From assembly GCA_050012355.1 (NCBI GenBank), contig JBEKHI010000094.1:1-22563 (forward strand): a stretch of 22,563 bases of DNA. The letters run 5' to 3'. A model generated the notes under the pieces. It had not been told where the DNA came from. It did not search any database and saw only the letters and a list, made by a program, of their open reading frames with translations. This DNA comes from JBEKHI01 sp050012355. Its GTDB lineage: Bacteria; Actinomycetota; Actinomycetes; Streptosporangiales; Streptosporangiaceae. This document shows, in pieces, positions 14,891 through 22,520 of the stretch. The translations under genes and the position numbers were made by a program. Numbering within the stretch: the first letter of the stretch is position 1; each line of letters opens with the position of its first letter.

Positions 14891-17723
14891 CGTCGTCCAG
14901 CGATGTGAGCCGTTCGCGGAGCGCGTCGGCCTCCTCGGGCGCGACCGCCACGGCGATCGCAAGCGCCTGCTCCCAGGCATGGACGGCGCTGTCGGGGAGG
15001 CCGCTGTCCAGGTACGCGTCGCCCAGCGCGCTGAGCGACATGTACTCGGTGAGTGCGTTTCCCACTTCCCGGTACAGGGAGATGGCCTCTAGGTAACAGG
15101 AGATCGCCGTGGGATCCTCGCCGAGCCCATGGTAGGCCCGGCCCAGGGTGTCGAGCGCGTCCGCCAAGTCGGCGCGAGGACCCGCGCCGCGGAGCCGGTC
15201 CACCGAGCGCTGGCAATGCACCCGCGCCTGATGGAAGTCCTCCGCCCCGACATAGAACCAGCCGAGGGCATTCTCCGCGACCGCGACCGCTACCGGGTCG
15301 CCGTGCTCGACGCGTAGCCGCAGGGCCTCGCGGGCGTGGATGAGCGCGTCACCGGGTAGGCCCTGAGATCCCAGCAGCACCGCGCGCCGGTGATGCGCCA
15401 TGGACAGGTAGGGCCGGTCACCGCGTTCGGTGAACGTCTCCATGGCCTGATCCAGCATCTTGTGCCCCTGCTCGGTGTCCACGACGTGCACGGTCGGGCA
15501 CGCGCATTCAGACAGTGAGCGGGCCCGCAGCCACGGATCGCCGAGCCGCTCGGCGGCGGCGAGCGAGAGTTCCCTGGCCGCGGCATCCTCGTAACGCTGC
15601 GCGTACCTGAGCAGATACGGTCCTGTCGTCCAGGAGATCTGCCAGCAGTAGTCGTCCATGCCGAGGCTGAAGGCGCGAGAGGCAACGGTGCGGAGCGCGG
15701 GATGCTCGGCGCGCATCCAGCTGAGAGCGTCCCGGTGGGACTGGAACCGCTCGGGGACGGCGCCAGGCTGGGGCGCCGGCGTGCTCGGCGTGTCGCGGCC
15801 AGGGTCCAGCCGCGCCGTCGCCGCCTGGGCGGACCGCATGTAGTAGTCGAACATCCGGCGCTGGGCCGCGTCGCGGCTCTCGGCGGTCTCGGTCGCGTTC
15901 GCTTGCTCGGCGGAGTAGGCACGGAGCAGGTCGTGGAAGCTGAACCGGCCGGGCACGTGCTCGGTGAGCAGCGAAGTGCCGGTGAGCTCGGAGAGGACGG
16001 CCCGCGCCTCCGCCTGCGACAGCCCGGCCAGGCTGGCGGCCGCCGACGTGGTCAGGTCCGGGCCCGGATGCAACCCGAGCAGCCGGAACATCCGCGCGGC
16101 CCGGTCGCTGAGCTGCTGGTAGGACCAGGAGAACACGTGCCGGACGTCGGTGGTCATGTCGCCGACGGTGAGCACGTCGAGTCGCTGGCGGCGATCACGA
16201 AGCTCGGCGACCAGCCGGCCGAGCCGCGCGCCCGGGCTGGTGGCAGCTCTCGCGGAGGCGACGCTCAGCGCGAGCGGCAACCCGGCGCACAACCGGATCA
16301 GTTCGTCGACAGCCTCCGGCTCGTCGTCTGCCACCGCCTGGCCCAGCCGGGCGGCGACCGCCTCCTTGGCCTCGTCGGTGGTCAGCAGGTCCAGGCTCAG
16401 CGGCCGGGCGCCCTCGGCGGCGACGAGCCCGGCCAGCTGGCTGCGGCTGGTGATGATGGCCATGCATCCGGGGCTCGCCGGGAGCAGCGGCCTCGTCTGG
16501 TCGGCGGTGCGCGCGTTGTCGAGTACGACTAGGACGCGCTTGCCTGCCAGCAGGCTGCGGTACAGGCCGACCTGCCCGTCCAGGGATTCCGGTACTCGCT
16601 GGGGCGGCACGCCCAGCGCGTGGAAGAACCCGGCGAGCGCGTCCTGGGGTTCGACTGGCGACCCGGACGGGTCGAAGCCGCGCAGGTTCAGGTACAGCTG
16701 GCCGTCGGGGAACCGGATGGCCACCCGGCGGGCGAACCTGATGGCGAGCGTGGTCTTGCCGATACCGGCCGTGCCGGTGACGAGCGCGACCGGAACGGCC
16801 CGCTGGCGCTGGCCGTCGTCGCCGGGAAGCAGGGACCACAGCAGGTCGAGCTCGGCGAGCCGGCCGGCGAACCCGGCCGCCTCCAACGGCACCTGTGCGG
16901 GGACGGCGGGCCGGTCGCGGTGCGGCGGTTCTAGCCGTTCGTCGGCGGCCGGTTCGGCTTCCACGGCCTGATCCGCGAGTACCAGCTGGTAGATCCGGTT
17001 CAGCTCCGCTCCGGGGTCGAGTCCAAGGTCCTCGGCGAGTAGCTGCCGGATGTCCGCGTAGACCCGCAGCGCCTCCGCCTGGCGGCCGCTGCGATGCAAT
17101 GCCAGCATCAGCAGCCCGCGCGGCCGCTCGCGTAGCGGATGCTCAGCGGTGATCGCGATCAGGTCGGGTATCGCCTCTTCGAGGTTGCCCGCCGCCAGCA
17201 GCACGTCGGCGAGTTCCTCGGCGGCGGTGGTGCGAAGCTCCTCAAGCCGACGCCGCTCGGCCTCGGCAAATGGCCCGGGCACGCCGGTAAACGCGGTGCC
17301 GCGCCAGGTTCTTAGCCCCTCGCGCAGCGCCGCGACGGCACCGGTCAGGTCGGCCGCGGCCCGCAGTTCCCTGGCCAGGTCGAGGCAGTTCGCGAAGCTG
17401 GCCGCGTCGAGCGCGCCGGGCTCCAGGCGCAGCAGGTAGCCGGCGGCCTTAGAGACGAGCACGCTCGGGCTGTCGCCCGGCTGTCGGGCCGGCTCGAGGA
17501 TCTTGCGCAGCCCCGCGACGTAGGTGTAGATCCCGCTGTCCACATTCGTCGGAGGCGCGGAGCCCCACAGTGCGTCGATGAGTTCCTCGCGGGACACCAC
17601 CAGCCCGGCCCGCGTAGCGAGCACCCCCAGCAAAGCGCGTTGCCTGGGCGGCCCTGGTGAGATCTCCTGGTCCTCACGCCACACGGTGACCGGACCAAGC
17701 ACCCCTACCCGCAACTGGACCAC
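14856..17723 (-). CDS. AfsR-like SARP transcriptional regulator with NB-ARC and TPR domains
   Basis: A 955-residue regulator of the AfsR/SARP class. Residues 1-100 form an OmpR-like winged helix (LRVGVLGPVTVW, PRQRALLGVLATRAG, SREELIDALWG, KAAGYLLRL). Residues 105-250 form the bacterial transcriptional activation domain (GLRTWRGTAF, ERLEEL-type helices, HPLRERPRGLLMLALHRSGRQAEALRVY in register, EDLGLDPGAEL). An NB-ARC/STAND ATPase follows with Walker A GTAGIGKTT (317-325), Walker B VLVVLDNA and the sensor ITSRSQLAGL. The C-terminal third is TPR-like helical repeats with ALGWFYVGAEDFHQARVH, TLGRAYHGLGE and ALGDAYLDSGLPDSA. Such proteins activate secondary-metabolism genes by binding 11-bp-spaced heptamers. 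The GTG at 17723 has GGGG 5 nt upstream. A 16-bp tandem repeat lies in its upstream region. The target is unknown; no biosynthetic cluster is visible. Confidence 0.93.
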   Translation of the reverse strand: MVQLRVGVLGPVTVWREDQEISPGPPRQRALLGVLATRAGLVVSREELIDALWGSAPPTNVDSGIYTYVAGLRKILEPARQPGDSPSVLVSKAAGYLLRLEPGALDAASFANCLDLARELRAAADLTGAVAALREGLRTWRGTAFTGVPGPFAEAERRRLEELRTTAAEELADVLLAAGNLEEAIPDLIAITAEHPLRERPRGLLMLALHRSGRQAEALRVYADIRQLLAEDLGLDPGAELNRIYQLVLADQAVEAEPAADERLEPPHRDRPAVPAQVPLEAAGFAGRLAELDLLWSLLPGDDGQRQRAVPVALVTGTAGIGKTTLAIRFARRVAIRFPDGQLYLNLRGFDPSGSPVEPQDALAGFFHALGVPPQRVPESLDGQVGLYRSLLAGKRVLVVLDNARTADQTRPLLPASPGCMAIITSRSQLAGLVAAEGARPLSLDLLTTDEAKEAVAARLGQAVADDEPEAVDELIRLCAGLPLALSVASARAATSPGARLGRLVAELRDRRQRLDVLTVGDMTTDVRHVFSWSYQQLSDRAARMFRLLGLHPGPDLTTSAAASLAGLSQAEARAVLSELTGTSLLTEHVPGRFSFHDLLRAYSAEQANATETAESRDAAQRRMFDYYMRSAQAATARLDPGRDTPSTPAPQPGAVPERFQSHRDALSWMRAEHPALRTVASRAFSLGMDDYCWQISWTTGPYLLRYAQRYEDAAARELSLAAAERLGDPWLRARSLSECACPTVHVVDTEQGHKMLDQAMETFTERGDRPYLSMAHHRRAVLLGSQGLPGDALIHAREALRLRVEHGDPVAVAVAENALGWFYVGAEDFHQARVHCQRSVDRLRGAGPRADLADALDTLGRAYHGLGEDPTAISCYLEAISLYREVGNALTEYMSLSALGDAYLDSGLPDSAVHAWEQALAIAVAVAPEEADALRERLTSLDDVTLAPTARRPA

Positions 17724-17766
17724 CGTTTCCCCTTTCGTCCGGGGCCATTTTTCCGAGAGTAACCCG

Positions 17767-17776
17767 TTGATATCAA
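17767..17776. promoter_or_regulatory. Palindrome TTGATATCAA upstream of the AfsR-like gene
   Basis: A perfect 10-bp palindrome 43 bp upstream of the GTG start at 17723, inside the probable promoter region. Its half site TTGATA matches the half site of the inverted repeat at 6964-6982. It may be an operator or, read on the minus strand, a -35-like element; no matching -10 box was convincing. Confidence 0.3.
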
Positions 17777-17830
17777 ACGCGCTGCCCAGACGGTTATGAA
17801 TTCCCGGTAACGGTGTCCGGGATATGCCCA

Positions 17831-17862
17831 GCGTGCAATCCCATCCGCGTGCAATCCCATCG
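17831..17862. repeat. Two tandem 16-bp direct repeats upstream of the AfsR-like gene
   Basis: GCGTGCAATCCCATCC (17831-17846) is followed directly by the same 16-mer with only its last base changed (17847-17862). The pair lies 108-139 bp upstream of the regulator's start and 35 bp downstream of the amidohydrolase stop. It may be a binding site for a regulator on direct repeats, or a recent slippage duplication. Confidence 0.65.
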
Positions 17863-17897
17863 CACCCTCGTTGACCTGGAGTTTTACCAGAAATGGG

Positions 17898-19013
17898 TCA
17901 GGAGCCGAGGCGATACGCACGCTGCGCATTTTCCGTGCAGATGAGGCGGGTGATGCGTTCCGCGTCGGTCTCGGTCCAGTCGCCATCGGTCAGGCCCGCC
18001 GACAGGAACGCCGACAGGCCACGGCGGAAATGCAGCGCGCCGAGGTAGTACAGCTCGGGCAGGCCGAACGCGTCCGAGGAAAACAGGAACTTGCCGAACG
18101 GGACCAGTTCCAGCGCCTCGGCGAGCAACGCGGCCGACTGGCGTCCGACGTTATGGGTGGCCAGTCCGAGGTCCGCGTAGACCAGCGGGAACACCTGCGC
18201 GAGATAGCCCGCGTGCCGGTGGAACGGGTAATTGTGCAACAGCATGATCGGCGAGCCGGTCGGCTCGAGCGCCCGCAGCAGCGGGGTGAGCAGCAGCGGA
18301 TCGCACCGGTGCAGGTCCACGTCCCGGTCGCCATAACCCACATGGAACTGCACCGGCAACCCGAGCTCGGCCGCGGCCCAGATGAAGAACCGGTGCAGCG
18401 TCTCGTCGGCGAGCCGGCCTGCCCCGGCCGACAGCCACCGGTCCGCCGCCCGCGCCACGTCGCGGTCATCAGGGCGGGCCGGCGACAGGTCGAGCCCTAC
18501 CCGGTACGCGGCGATGGACTTGACCGCGACAACCGGCGCACCAGCCGTGCCGCCCCGGCGGGTCGCGGCGGACAAGGCCGACCGGTACGCGTCGGCGAAA
18601 CCGGCCGCCGTCACCCCGGAAGACACCACCGTCGAGGCCAGCGCCTCCAGGCGGAGCACCTCACGGGCCGTGGCCCCGGCGAGTTCACCCATCTCCTCGG
18701 GTGAGAACAGCCGGTCGCCATGAAACCCGGTATCGACGAACATCGCGCCCAGCCACGCCTGCCCGAGGAACCGCCGCACCACCTCGGGAACCCCGAGTTC
18801 CGCTCGCCGCGCGACGTACGAGGCGAGCGATACACCGGGCGGGAGGTCCAGCACCGGCGGGCACCAGCGCATAAACGAGAAGCCCGCCAGCGAGTCGAGG
18901 GTGCCCGCGCCCTCGTCCAGCAGGCTGACGATGTCACCGGCCGACACGCCGTCACGTAGGACGCCGTGGCAGTGATGATCGGTCAGCGACTGGGCGGCTA
19001 TCCAGGGAAGCAC
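17898..19013 (-). CDS. Amidohydrolase (TIM-barrel metal hydrolase, FluG N-terminal-like)
   Basis: A 371-residue metal-dependent hydrolase of the amidohydrolase family (PF04909-like). Visible ligand candidates are the N-terminal HxH pair His14/His16 (TDHHCHG), a Lys at 165 (VVAVKSIAAYR), His224 (LPVQFHVGYGD), His260 (MLLHNYPFHR) and Asp314 (LFSSDAFGLPE), in the order expected for the barrel strands. The pattern resembles the amidohydrolase half of fungal FluG and bacterial stand-alone relatives near gamma-glutamyl/amine metabolism genes; the substrate is unknown. The GTG start at 19013 lies 5 bp after the permease stop with no good ribosome site, so translation is probably coupled. The frame stays open upstream, but the upstream part is a shadow of the permease gene, not a fusion. 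Confidence 0.85.
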   Translation of the reverse strand: MLPWIAAQSLTDHHCHGVLRDGVSAGDIVSLLDEGAGTLDSLAGFSFMRWCPPVLDLPPGVSLASYVARRAELGVPEVVRRFLGQAWLGAMFVDTGFHGDRLFSPEEMGELAGATAREVLRLEALASTVVSSGVTAAGFADAYRSALSAATRRGGTAGAPVVAVKSIAAYRVGLDLSPARPDDRDVARAADRWLSAGAGRLADETLHRFFIWAAAELGLPVQFHVGYGDRDVDLHRCDPLLLTPLLRALEPTGSPIMLLHNYPFHRHAGYLAQVFPLVYADLGLATHNVGRQSAALLAEALELVPFGKFLFSSDAFGLPELYYLGALHFRRGLSAFLSAGLTDGDWTETDAERITRLICTENAQRAYRLGS

Positions 19014-19018
19014 GTCGT

Positions 19019-20503
19019 TCAGGGGACTGGCTCCCGCCGTTCTGAATCGGTAATGGTGGCGGTAAGTGCGGCGCCCAGCCGGCGGGCGGCGCGCGGCATC
19101 GCGAAGACGGCGATGACCGCGGCGAGGAGCCAGCCGCCGGTGACGATCGGGTACCAGTGCCCAGGACCGGACGACGGATACGGGAAGACGTTCCGGTAGA
19201 GCGTGTAGCCGAGCAGCAGGATCGCGGCGATCGGGATGATCACCTGCCAGGTCGGGACGGTCATCTTCCGCCGGACGAAGACCAGCAGCGTCATCCCGAT
19301 GGTGGCCAACGCGTATGCGACGAGCAGGATCAGCGTCCCGACCGTGCCGGACCAGTCGAACGCGTTGGTAGCGGTGGCGCCGGCCACCAAGTACACCACG
19401 TAGATCGCGGCGACGAGCAACGTGACGAACAGCGTCGCGTTGGCTGGGGTACCCCAGTGGGACGGCTTGCCGAGCCCGCGCGGGCCGAACGAGTCGCGCG
19501 ACATCGCGAACACCAGGCGAGACGCGCCGACGACGCAGGCTAGGCAGCAGCCGAACGCTGAGATCATGGTCCCGAAGGTGATGAGGTTCCCGACCCACGA
19601 GGCGACATAGGAAGAGCCCAGGCCGCCAAGCAGCGACGGGGACGAGGCGAACGCCGACACGCCCTTGGCCGAGGTCCCGAAGCCCATCATCTCCGCCGCC
19701 GTCACGACCACGAAGTAAACGCCGCCGAACAACGCGACGCCCATGATCGCGCGGGGGATGTCGCGCCGCGGGTTCTTGGCCTCTTCGCCGAGCGTCGCCG
19801 ATGCTTCGAAGCCGGCGAACGACAGGAAGCCGAACACCACGCCAAGGAACACCGCGGACTGGCTGATGCCGTGGGGCACGGTGAAGACCTTCATCGTGAA
19901 CGTCTCGTGACCAGGTGCGTTCCCCGCGATCAGCCGGACGAACACCACGATGGTGACGAGCAGGATGAGCGCGACGGTGGTGGATTCGATGATGAGCAGC
20001 GTGTTGGTGCCACGACGGGACGGCAGTGCCGCGACGACCAGGGCGAGTACGAGTATGAACGTGATGAGGAACCACGGCGCGTACGACGGCGGGTGCGGCC
20101 AGATGCCGAGCGTCTGCAGCAGCCCGGTGCCGAAGATGCCGAACGCGGCCGCGGTGGTGACCGCGTAGAACACGTACGTGCCGACCAGGCCCCAGCCGGC
20201 GACCACGCCCGCGCGGGCGCCGAGCGTCGCGCCGACGAACGCGTAGACCGAACCCGGATGGTGGTAGTACTGGCACAGCCGGACGAAGGTGTACGCCACC
20301 AGCAGCACGCCGACGGCCGCGATCAGGAAGGTGAGCGGGACCGCGTACCCGGCTGTCGCGGCGCTGGCCTGCGGGTTGATATTGGCGGCCATCGACGGCG
20401 CCATAAGGGCGAGGGATAGGCCAACCGCCTGCCAGACAGATAGCGATCGGCGCAATTGTGGCGGGGCGTCTGTGGTGGTCACGGGCTTGGCTGGAGCTGA
20501 CAC
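19019..20503 (-). CDS. APC family amino acid/polyamine permease
   Basis: A 494-residue APC-superfamily transporter with about 12 hydrophobic segments. The N-terminal helix LSVWQAVGLSLALMAPSMAANINPQASAATAG contains the unwound substrate-binding region. The hallmark FGFLSFAGFEASATLGEEAKNPRRDIPRAI (helix 6 and following loop) is clear, as is the later SRLVFAMSRD. The GTG at 20503 was chosen because GGGGAGG lies 6 nt upstream; ATG 20542 would add 13 unlikely residues. It probably imports an amine or amino acid that the downstream amidohydrolase processes, given the 5-bp spacing. That link is inferred. The gene diverges from the ATP-binding protein gene at 20681. Confidence 0.93.
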   Translation of the reverse strand: MSAPAKPVTTTDAPPQLRRSLSVWQAVGLSLALMAPSMAANINPQASAATAGYAVPLTFLIAAVGVLLVAYTFVRLCQYYHHPGSVYAFVGATLGARAGVVAGWGLVGTYVFYAVTTAAAFGIFGTGLLQTLGIWPHPPSYAPWFLITFILVLALVVAALPSRRGTNTLLIIESTTVALILLVTIVVFVRLIAGNAPGHETFTMKVFTVPHGISQSAVFLGVVFGFLSFAGFEASATLGEEAKNPRRDIPRAIMGVALFGGVYFVVVTAAEMMGFGTSAKGVSAFASSPSLLGGLGSSYVASWVGNLITFGTMISAFGCCLACVVGASRLVFAMSRDSFGPRGLGKPSHWGTPANATLFVTLLVAAIYVVYLVAGATATNAFDWSGTVGTLILLVAYALATIGMTLLVFVRRKMTVPTWQVIIPIAAILLLGYTLYRNVFPYPSSGPGHWYPIVTGGWLLAAVIAVFAMPRAARRLGAALTATITDSERREPVP

Positions 20504-20680
20504 GGCGTTCCTCCCCAAATGTCTTGGCTGGTAAGCATGCATGATCACGACGCGCAAGGGAAGGGGTGTGTGCGAAGAATTAACACGGACGGCTGAACCG
20601 GAGGAGCTAGACGGCACGTTACTAAAAGTAGATGGATGGTACCGACCCGTAGTGGGTACAAACCCAGGGGGTGATCGCGA

Positions 20681-21175
20681 ATGTCCGCAGCCTATCCAGT
20701 GCTTCGTCCCGCTCTTGGTCGCGAGCGAGCGGCCCGTGTGTTCCCCGGCACTCCGGTCTCTATTGAGCGAGCCCGCGCCTTCGTCGCGGCCGAGCTCGCG
20801 GGCTGTCCGGCTCAGGACACGCTGGTGACGTGCGTGTCGGAGCTGTGTACCAATGCGATTCGTCATACGCGTTCTGGCGCTGGAGGAGTGTTCACGGTCG
20901 AGGTGATTCGCCCTCGCGAAGGTGTCGCCTGCGTCGCGGTCACTGACGGCGGTGGTGATGGCGAGCCGCGGGTGCGCCCAGTTGAGCGTCGTTTCGACGG
21001 ACTGCTGAAGTACCCGTCAGACGTGTCAGACCTGGCCGAAGGCGGCCGCGGGTTGTCGCTGGTCGCCGCGCTGACCTCTCGTTGGGGTCACTTCCCGGCG
21101 GGTCAGGCGGGCGGGGGCCGGACCGTCTGGGCCGAGGCGACTTGGCCGATCGGAGTCCCGTCATCTCATAGGTGA
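20681..21175 (+). CDS. RsbW-like ATP-binding protein (anti-sigma/serine kinase type)
   Basis: A 164-residue stand-alone GHKL ATPase of the RsbW/SpoIIAB-like class (HATPase_c_2), abundant in actinomycetes. It shows VSIERARAFVAAEL at the first helix, the N-box VSELCTNAIRHT with Glu54 and Asn58, the G1 box VTDGGG with Asp89, the G2-like box EGGRGLSLVAAL (120-131) and the closing GRTVWAEATW strand. It lacks a sensor and dimerisation domain, so it is not an ordinary histidine kinase. Such proteins phosphorylate anti-anti-sigma partners or bind sigma factors, but no sigma factor or STAS protein is nearby. GGGGGTG lies 7 nt before the ATG. The stop codon falls inside the palindrome that precedes the next gene. 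Confidence 0.88.
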   Translation: MSAAYPVLRPALGRERAARVFPGTPVSIERARAFVAAELAGCPAQDTLVTCVSELCTNAIRHTRSGAGGVFTVEVIRPREGVACVAVTDGGGDGEPRVRPVERRFDGLLKYPSDVSDLAEGGRGLSLVAALTSRWGHFPAGQAGGGRTVWAEATWPIGVPSSHR

Positions 21176-21183
21176 GATACCAT
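21163..21183 (+). promoter_or_regulatory. Palindromic operator and leaderless promoter of the XRE gene
   Basis: ATCTCA-tagg-TGAGAT (21163-21178) is a perfect inverted repeat with 6-bp arms. Its last base begins TACCAT (21178-21183), a TANNNT -10 box exactly 7 nt before ATG 21191. There is no Shine-Dalgarno site before that ATG. A repressor bound to the palindrome would cover the -10 region, consistent with autoregulation by the XRE protein. Confidence 0.5.
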
Positions 21184-21190
21184 ATTCGGT

Positions 21191-21457
21191 ATGAGCGAGG
21201 ATTCGCTACCCGCGTTGCCGGGTTTCCGTGAGATGGCGCTCCGCCGGATGGCGGATTCGCGCGCGGACCTGATGCACGACCTGGCGGCCCGGCGCGAGGC
21301 CGTCGGCCTCACCCAGACCGAGGTCGCCGCGCTGATGGGCACCTCGCAGTCGGCGGTCGCCCGGCTAGAAGCCGGTACCGCCGACCTTCGCGCCTCAACG
21401 CTAGAACGCTACGCGGCGGCGGTGGGCGCGCATATCGACTGGAAGATCACATCCTGA
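21191..21457 (+). CDS. XRE-family helix-turn-helix protein
   Basis: An 88-residue DNA-binding protein. A single HTH_3-type domain occupies residues 27-80: helix RADLMHDLAARREAVG, then LTQTEVAALMGTSQSAVARLEAG (40-62) with the recognition helix at SQSAVARLE, and LRASTLERYAAAVGAHI closing the fold. The N-terminal 25 residues carry SLPALPGFREMALRRM. This form resembles antitoxin-like XRE proteins of HigA type and stand-alone regulators, but no HigB-like toxin is adjacent. Its start follows a leaderless -10 box and a palindrome listed at 21163-21183. The ClpP-like gene begins 14 nt after its stop, so the two are very probably co-transcribed. Confidence 0.87.
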   Translation: MSEDSLPALPGFREMALRRMADSRADLMHDLAARREAVGLTQTEVAALMGTSQSAVARLEAGTADLRASTLERYAAAVGAHIDWKITS

Positions 21458-21471
21458 TTAGGGGACGGCAC

Positions 21472-22119
21472 ATGACGTTCACCGCCCGGCTTCCCTGGCT
21501 CCCGGACGAGCCGATCCGCACCCCGCGGACACCTACACCGCGGCCCGACCCGGGACCGCTGCCGGTCACCAGGGTGTGGCTGGACCCGGGCCAGGCGCTG
21601 TATGAGCGCCTGCTCGATAAGCGCATCGTGCTCGCGGCCGGCATCCTGGACGACGACGCGGCGACGCGGCTGTCGGCTCAGCTGCTCACCCTGGACGCCG
21701 AGGGCCCCGACCCGATCCGCCTCGAGCTGCAGAACCCCCGGTCCGAGCTGCCCGCCGCGCTCACCGTCATGGGCGTGCTCGACACGCTGCGTTCCGAGGT
21801 ACGCGCGCACGCCAGTGGTGAGATCGCGGGCCCCTCGCTGGGCGTGCTAGCCGCGTGCCACACTCGCCTCGGCTACCCGAACTCGTCGTTCACTCTCTCC
21901 GAGCCCCGGGTCGACCTCGGCGGCGTCCTCACCGCCTCCGCGCTGGCCGCGAGGGAGCAGCAGGTCCAGCGGATGCTCGACTCGCTGTTCCACCGGCTAG
22001 CCGAGGTCACCGGCCGCGAAGCCGACGAGATCCGCTCCGACGCCCACAACGGCCGCACCCTAACCGCCGCCGAAGCCATCGGCTACGGCCTCCTAACCGG
22101 CCGCCCCACCCCCGACTAA
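21472..22119 (+). CDS. ClpP-like protein with degenerate catalytic residues
   Basis: A 215-residue protein of the ClpP/crotonase-fold family. The correspondence with ClpP is clear: LLDKRIVLAAGILDDDAATRLSAQLLTLDAE (48-77), IRLELQNP for the ClpP LYINSPGG strand, VLDTLRSEV, SGEIAGPSLGVLAA (115-128) for GQAASMGA, YPNSSFTLSEP (135-145) for LPNSRVMIHQP, and the C-terminal LTAAEAIGYGLL. The catalytic His of IHQP is Ser143 here. The nucleophile position is most simply Gly120, although Ser122 could be aligned to it with extra gaps. Asp190 in EIRSDAHNGRTLT may match the catalytic Asp. It is therefore probably not a normal peptidase. A Pro-rich N-terminus (9-31) replaces the usual propeptide. GGGGA lies 6 nt before the ATG. 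Partner and role are unknown. Confidence 0.8.
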   Translation: MTFTARLPWLPDEPIRTPRTPTPRPDPGPLPVTRVWLDPGQALYERLLDKRIVLAAGILDDDAATRLSAQLLTLDAEGPDPIRLELQNPRSELPAALTVMGVLDTLRSEVRAHASGEIAGPSLGVLAACHTRLGYPNSSFTLSEPRVDLGGVLTASALAAREQQVQRMLDSLFHRLAEVTGREADEIRSDAHNGRTLTAAEAIGYGLLTGRPTPD

Positions 22120-22520
22120 CCTCGCTCCCTGCGGCTCGTGGCCCGCGTGGCCCGCGCCCCCCTGCGGCCCGTAGCCCGCCTCTGCGCGGCCCGCCACTTC
22201 CGCGCGCCCGAGCCACCCAAATGTCCCTTATGTCGCGCATATCCGCCTCCGGCGCTCCTCCACTACCCCAGCGATGGCCCATCGCTGGCGTCCTAGCCCC
22301 ACCGATGGGCCATCGCTGGCCCGGTGCCGGAGGCGGAGCGCTTGCCGTCAGGACGGTCAGTTCCGGGTGGTCGGATACCGTCAGTTACGAATTGCAATGT
22401 TTCGAGGACTTAGAGCAACTTTTTTGGGCTTTGGGTCTCGGCAAACGAGGTTTCCCTCGTTAGCATCGAACCGAGAGGGCCTCCCGTACGAAGTTAAGAG
22501 TGGAAGGACCGCGCGCCACT
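22120..22520. other. Intergenic region: low-complexity GC tract, nested inverted repeats and a lower-GC patch
   Basis: No credible gene was found. About 22125-22205 is low-complexity with recurring GGCCCG/GCCCGC words. About 22242-22337 holds the nested inverted repeats listed separately. About 22365-22500 is clearly lower in GC, with a T6 run (22419-22424) and a small hairpin AACGAGG-tttc-CCTCGTT (22444-22461) that ends in a possible -10 box, TAGCAT (22461-22466). The patch may be the promoter region of a gene to the right. Open frames here lack recognisable protein features. Confidence 0.55.
22242..22337. repeat. Nested inverted repeats; second copy of the palindromic hairpin element
   Basis: Outer arms of 12 bp (TCCGCCTCCGGC, 22242-22253, and its complement, 22326-22337) enclose inner arms of 17 bp (22268-22284 and 22303-22319, 18-base spacer). 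The left inner block extends to a perfect odd palindrome, CCAGCGATGG-C-CCATCGCTGG (22268-22288). The core CGATGGSCCATCG is identical to that at 4065-4122. The position after the ClpP-like stop suggests a terminator, and the repeated core suggests a dispersed element. Confidence 0.75.

Noticed and set aside
17898..20276. A single 792-residue minus-strand frame that looks like an amidohydrolase with a long N-terminal extension
   Set aside because: The upstream part is Arg/His/Pro-rich low-complexity translation antiparallel in frame to the permease gene. The real amidohydrolase begins at GTG 19013, just after the permease stop.
20638..20670. GTACC/GGTAC inverted repeat before the RsbW-like gene as an operator or riboswitch
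   Set aside because: Arms are only 5 bp with an 11-base spacer, and no conserved riboswitch core is visible. Chance is likely.
21191..22119. Toxin-antitoxin module (XRE antitoxin with adjacent toxin)
   Set aside because: The neighbour follows a ClpP pattern, not HigB, RES, HipA or another known toxin family. The XRE protein alone is not enough.
22125..22205. Possible CRISPR-like or tandem repeat array of GGCCCG words
   Set aside because: Units are irregular in length and sequence, with no constant spacer. This is low-complexity GC-rich sequence.
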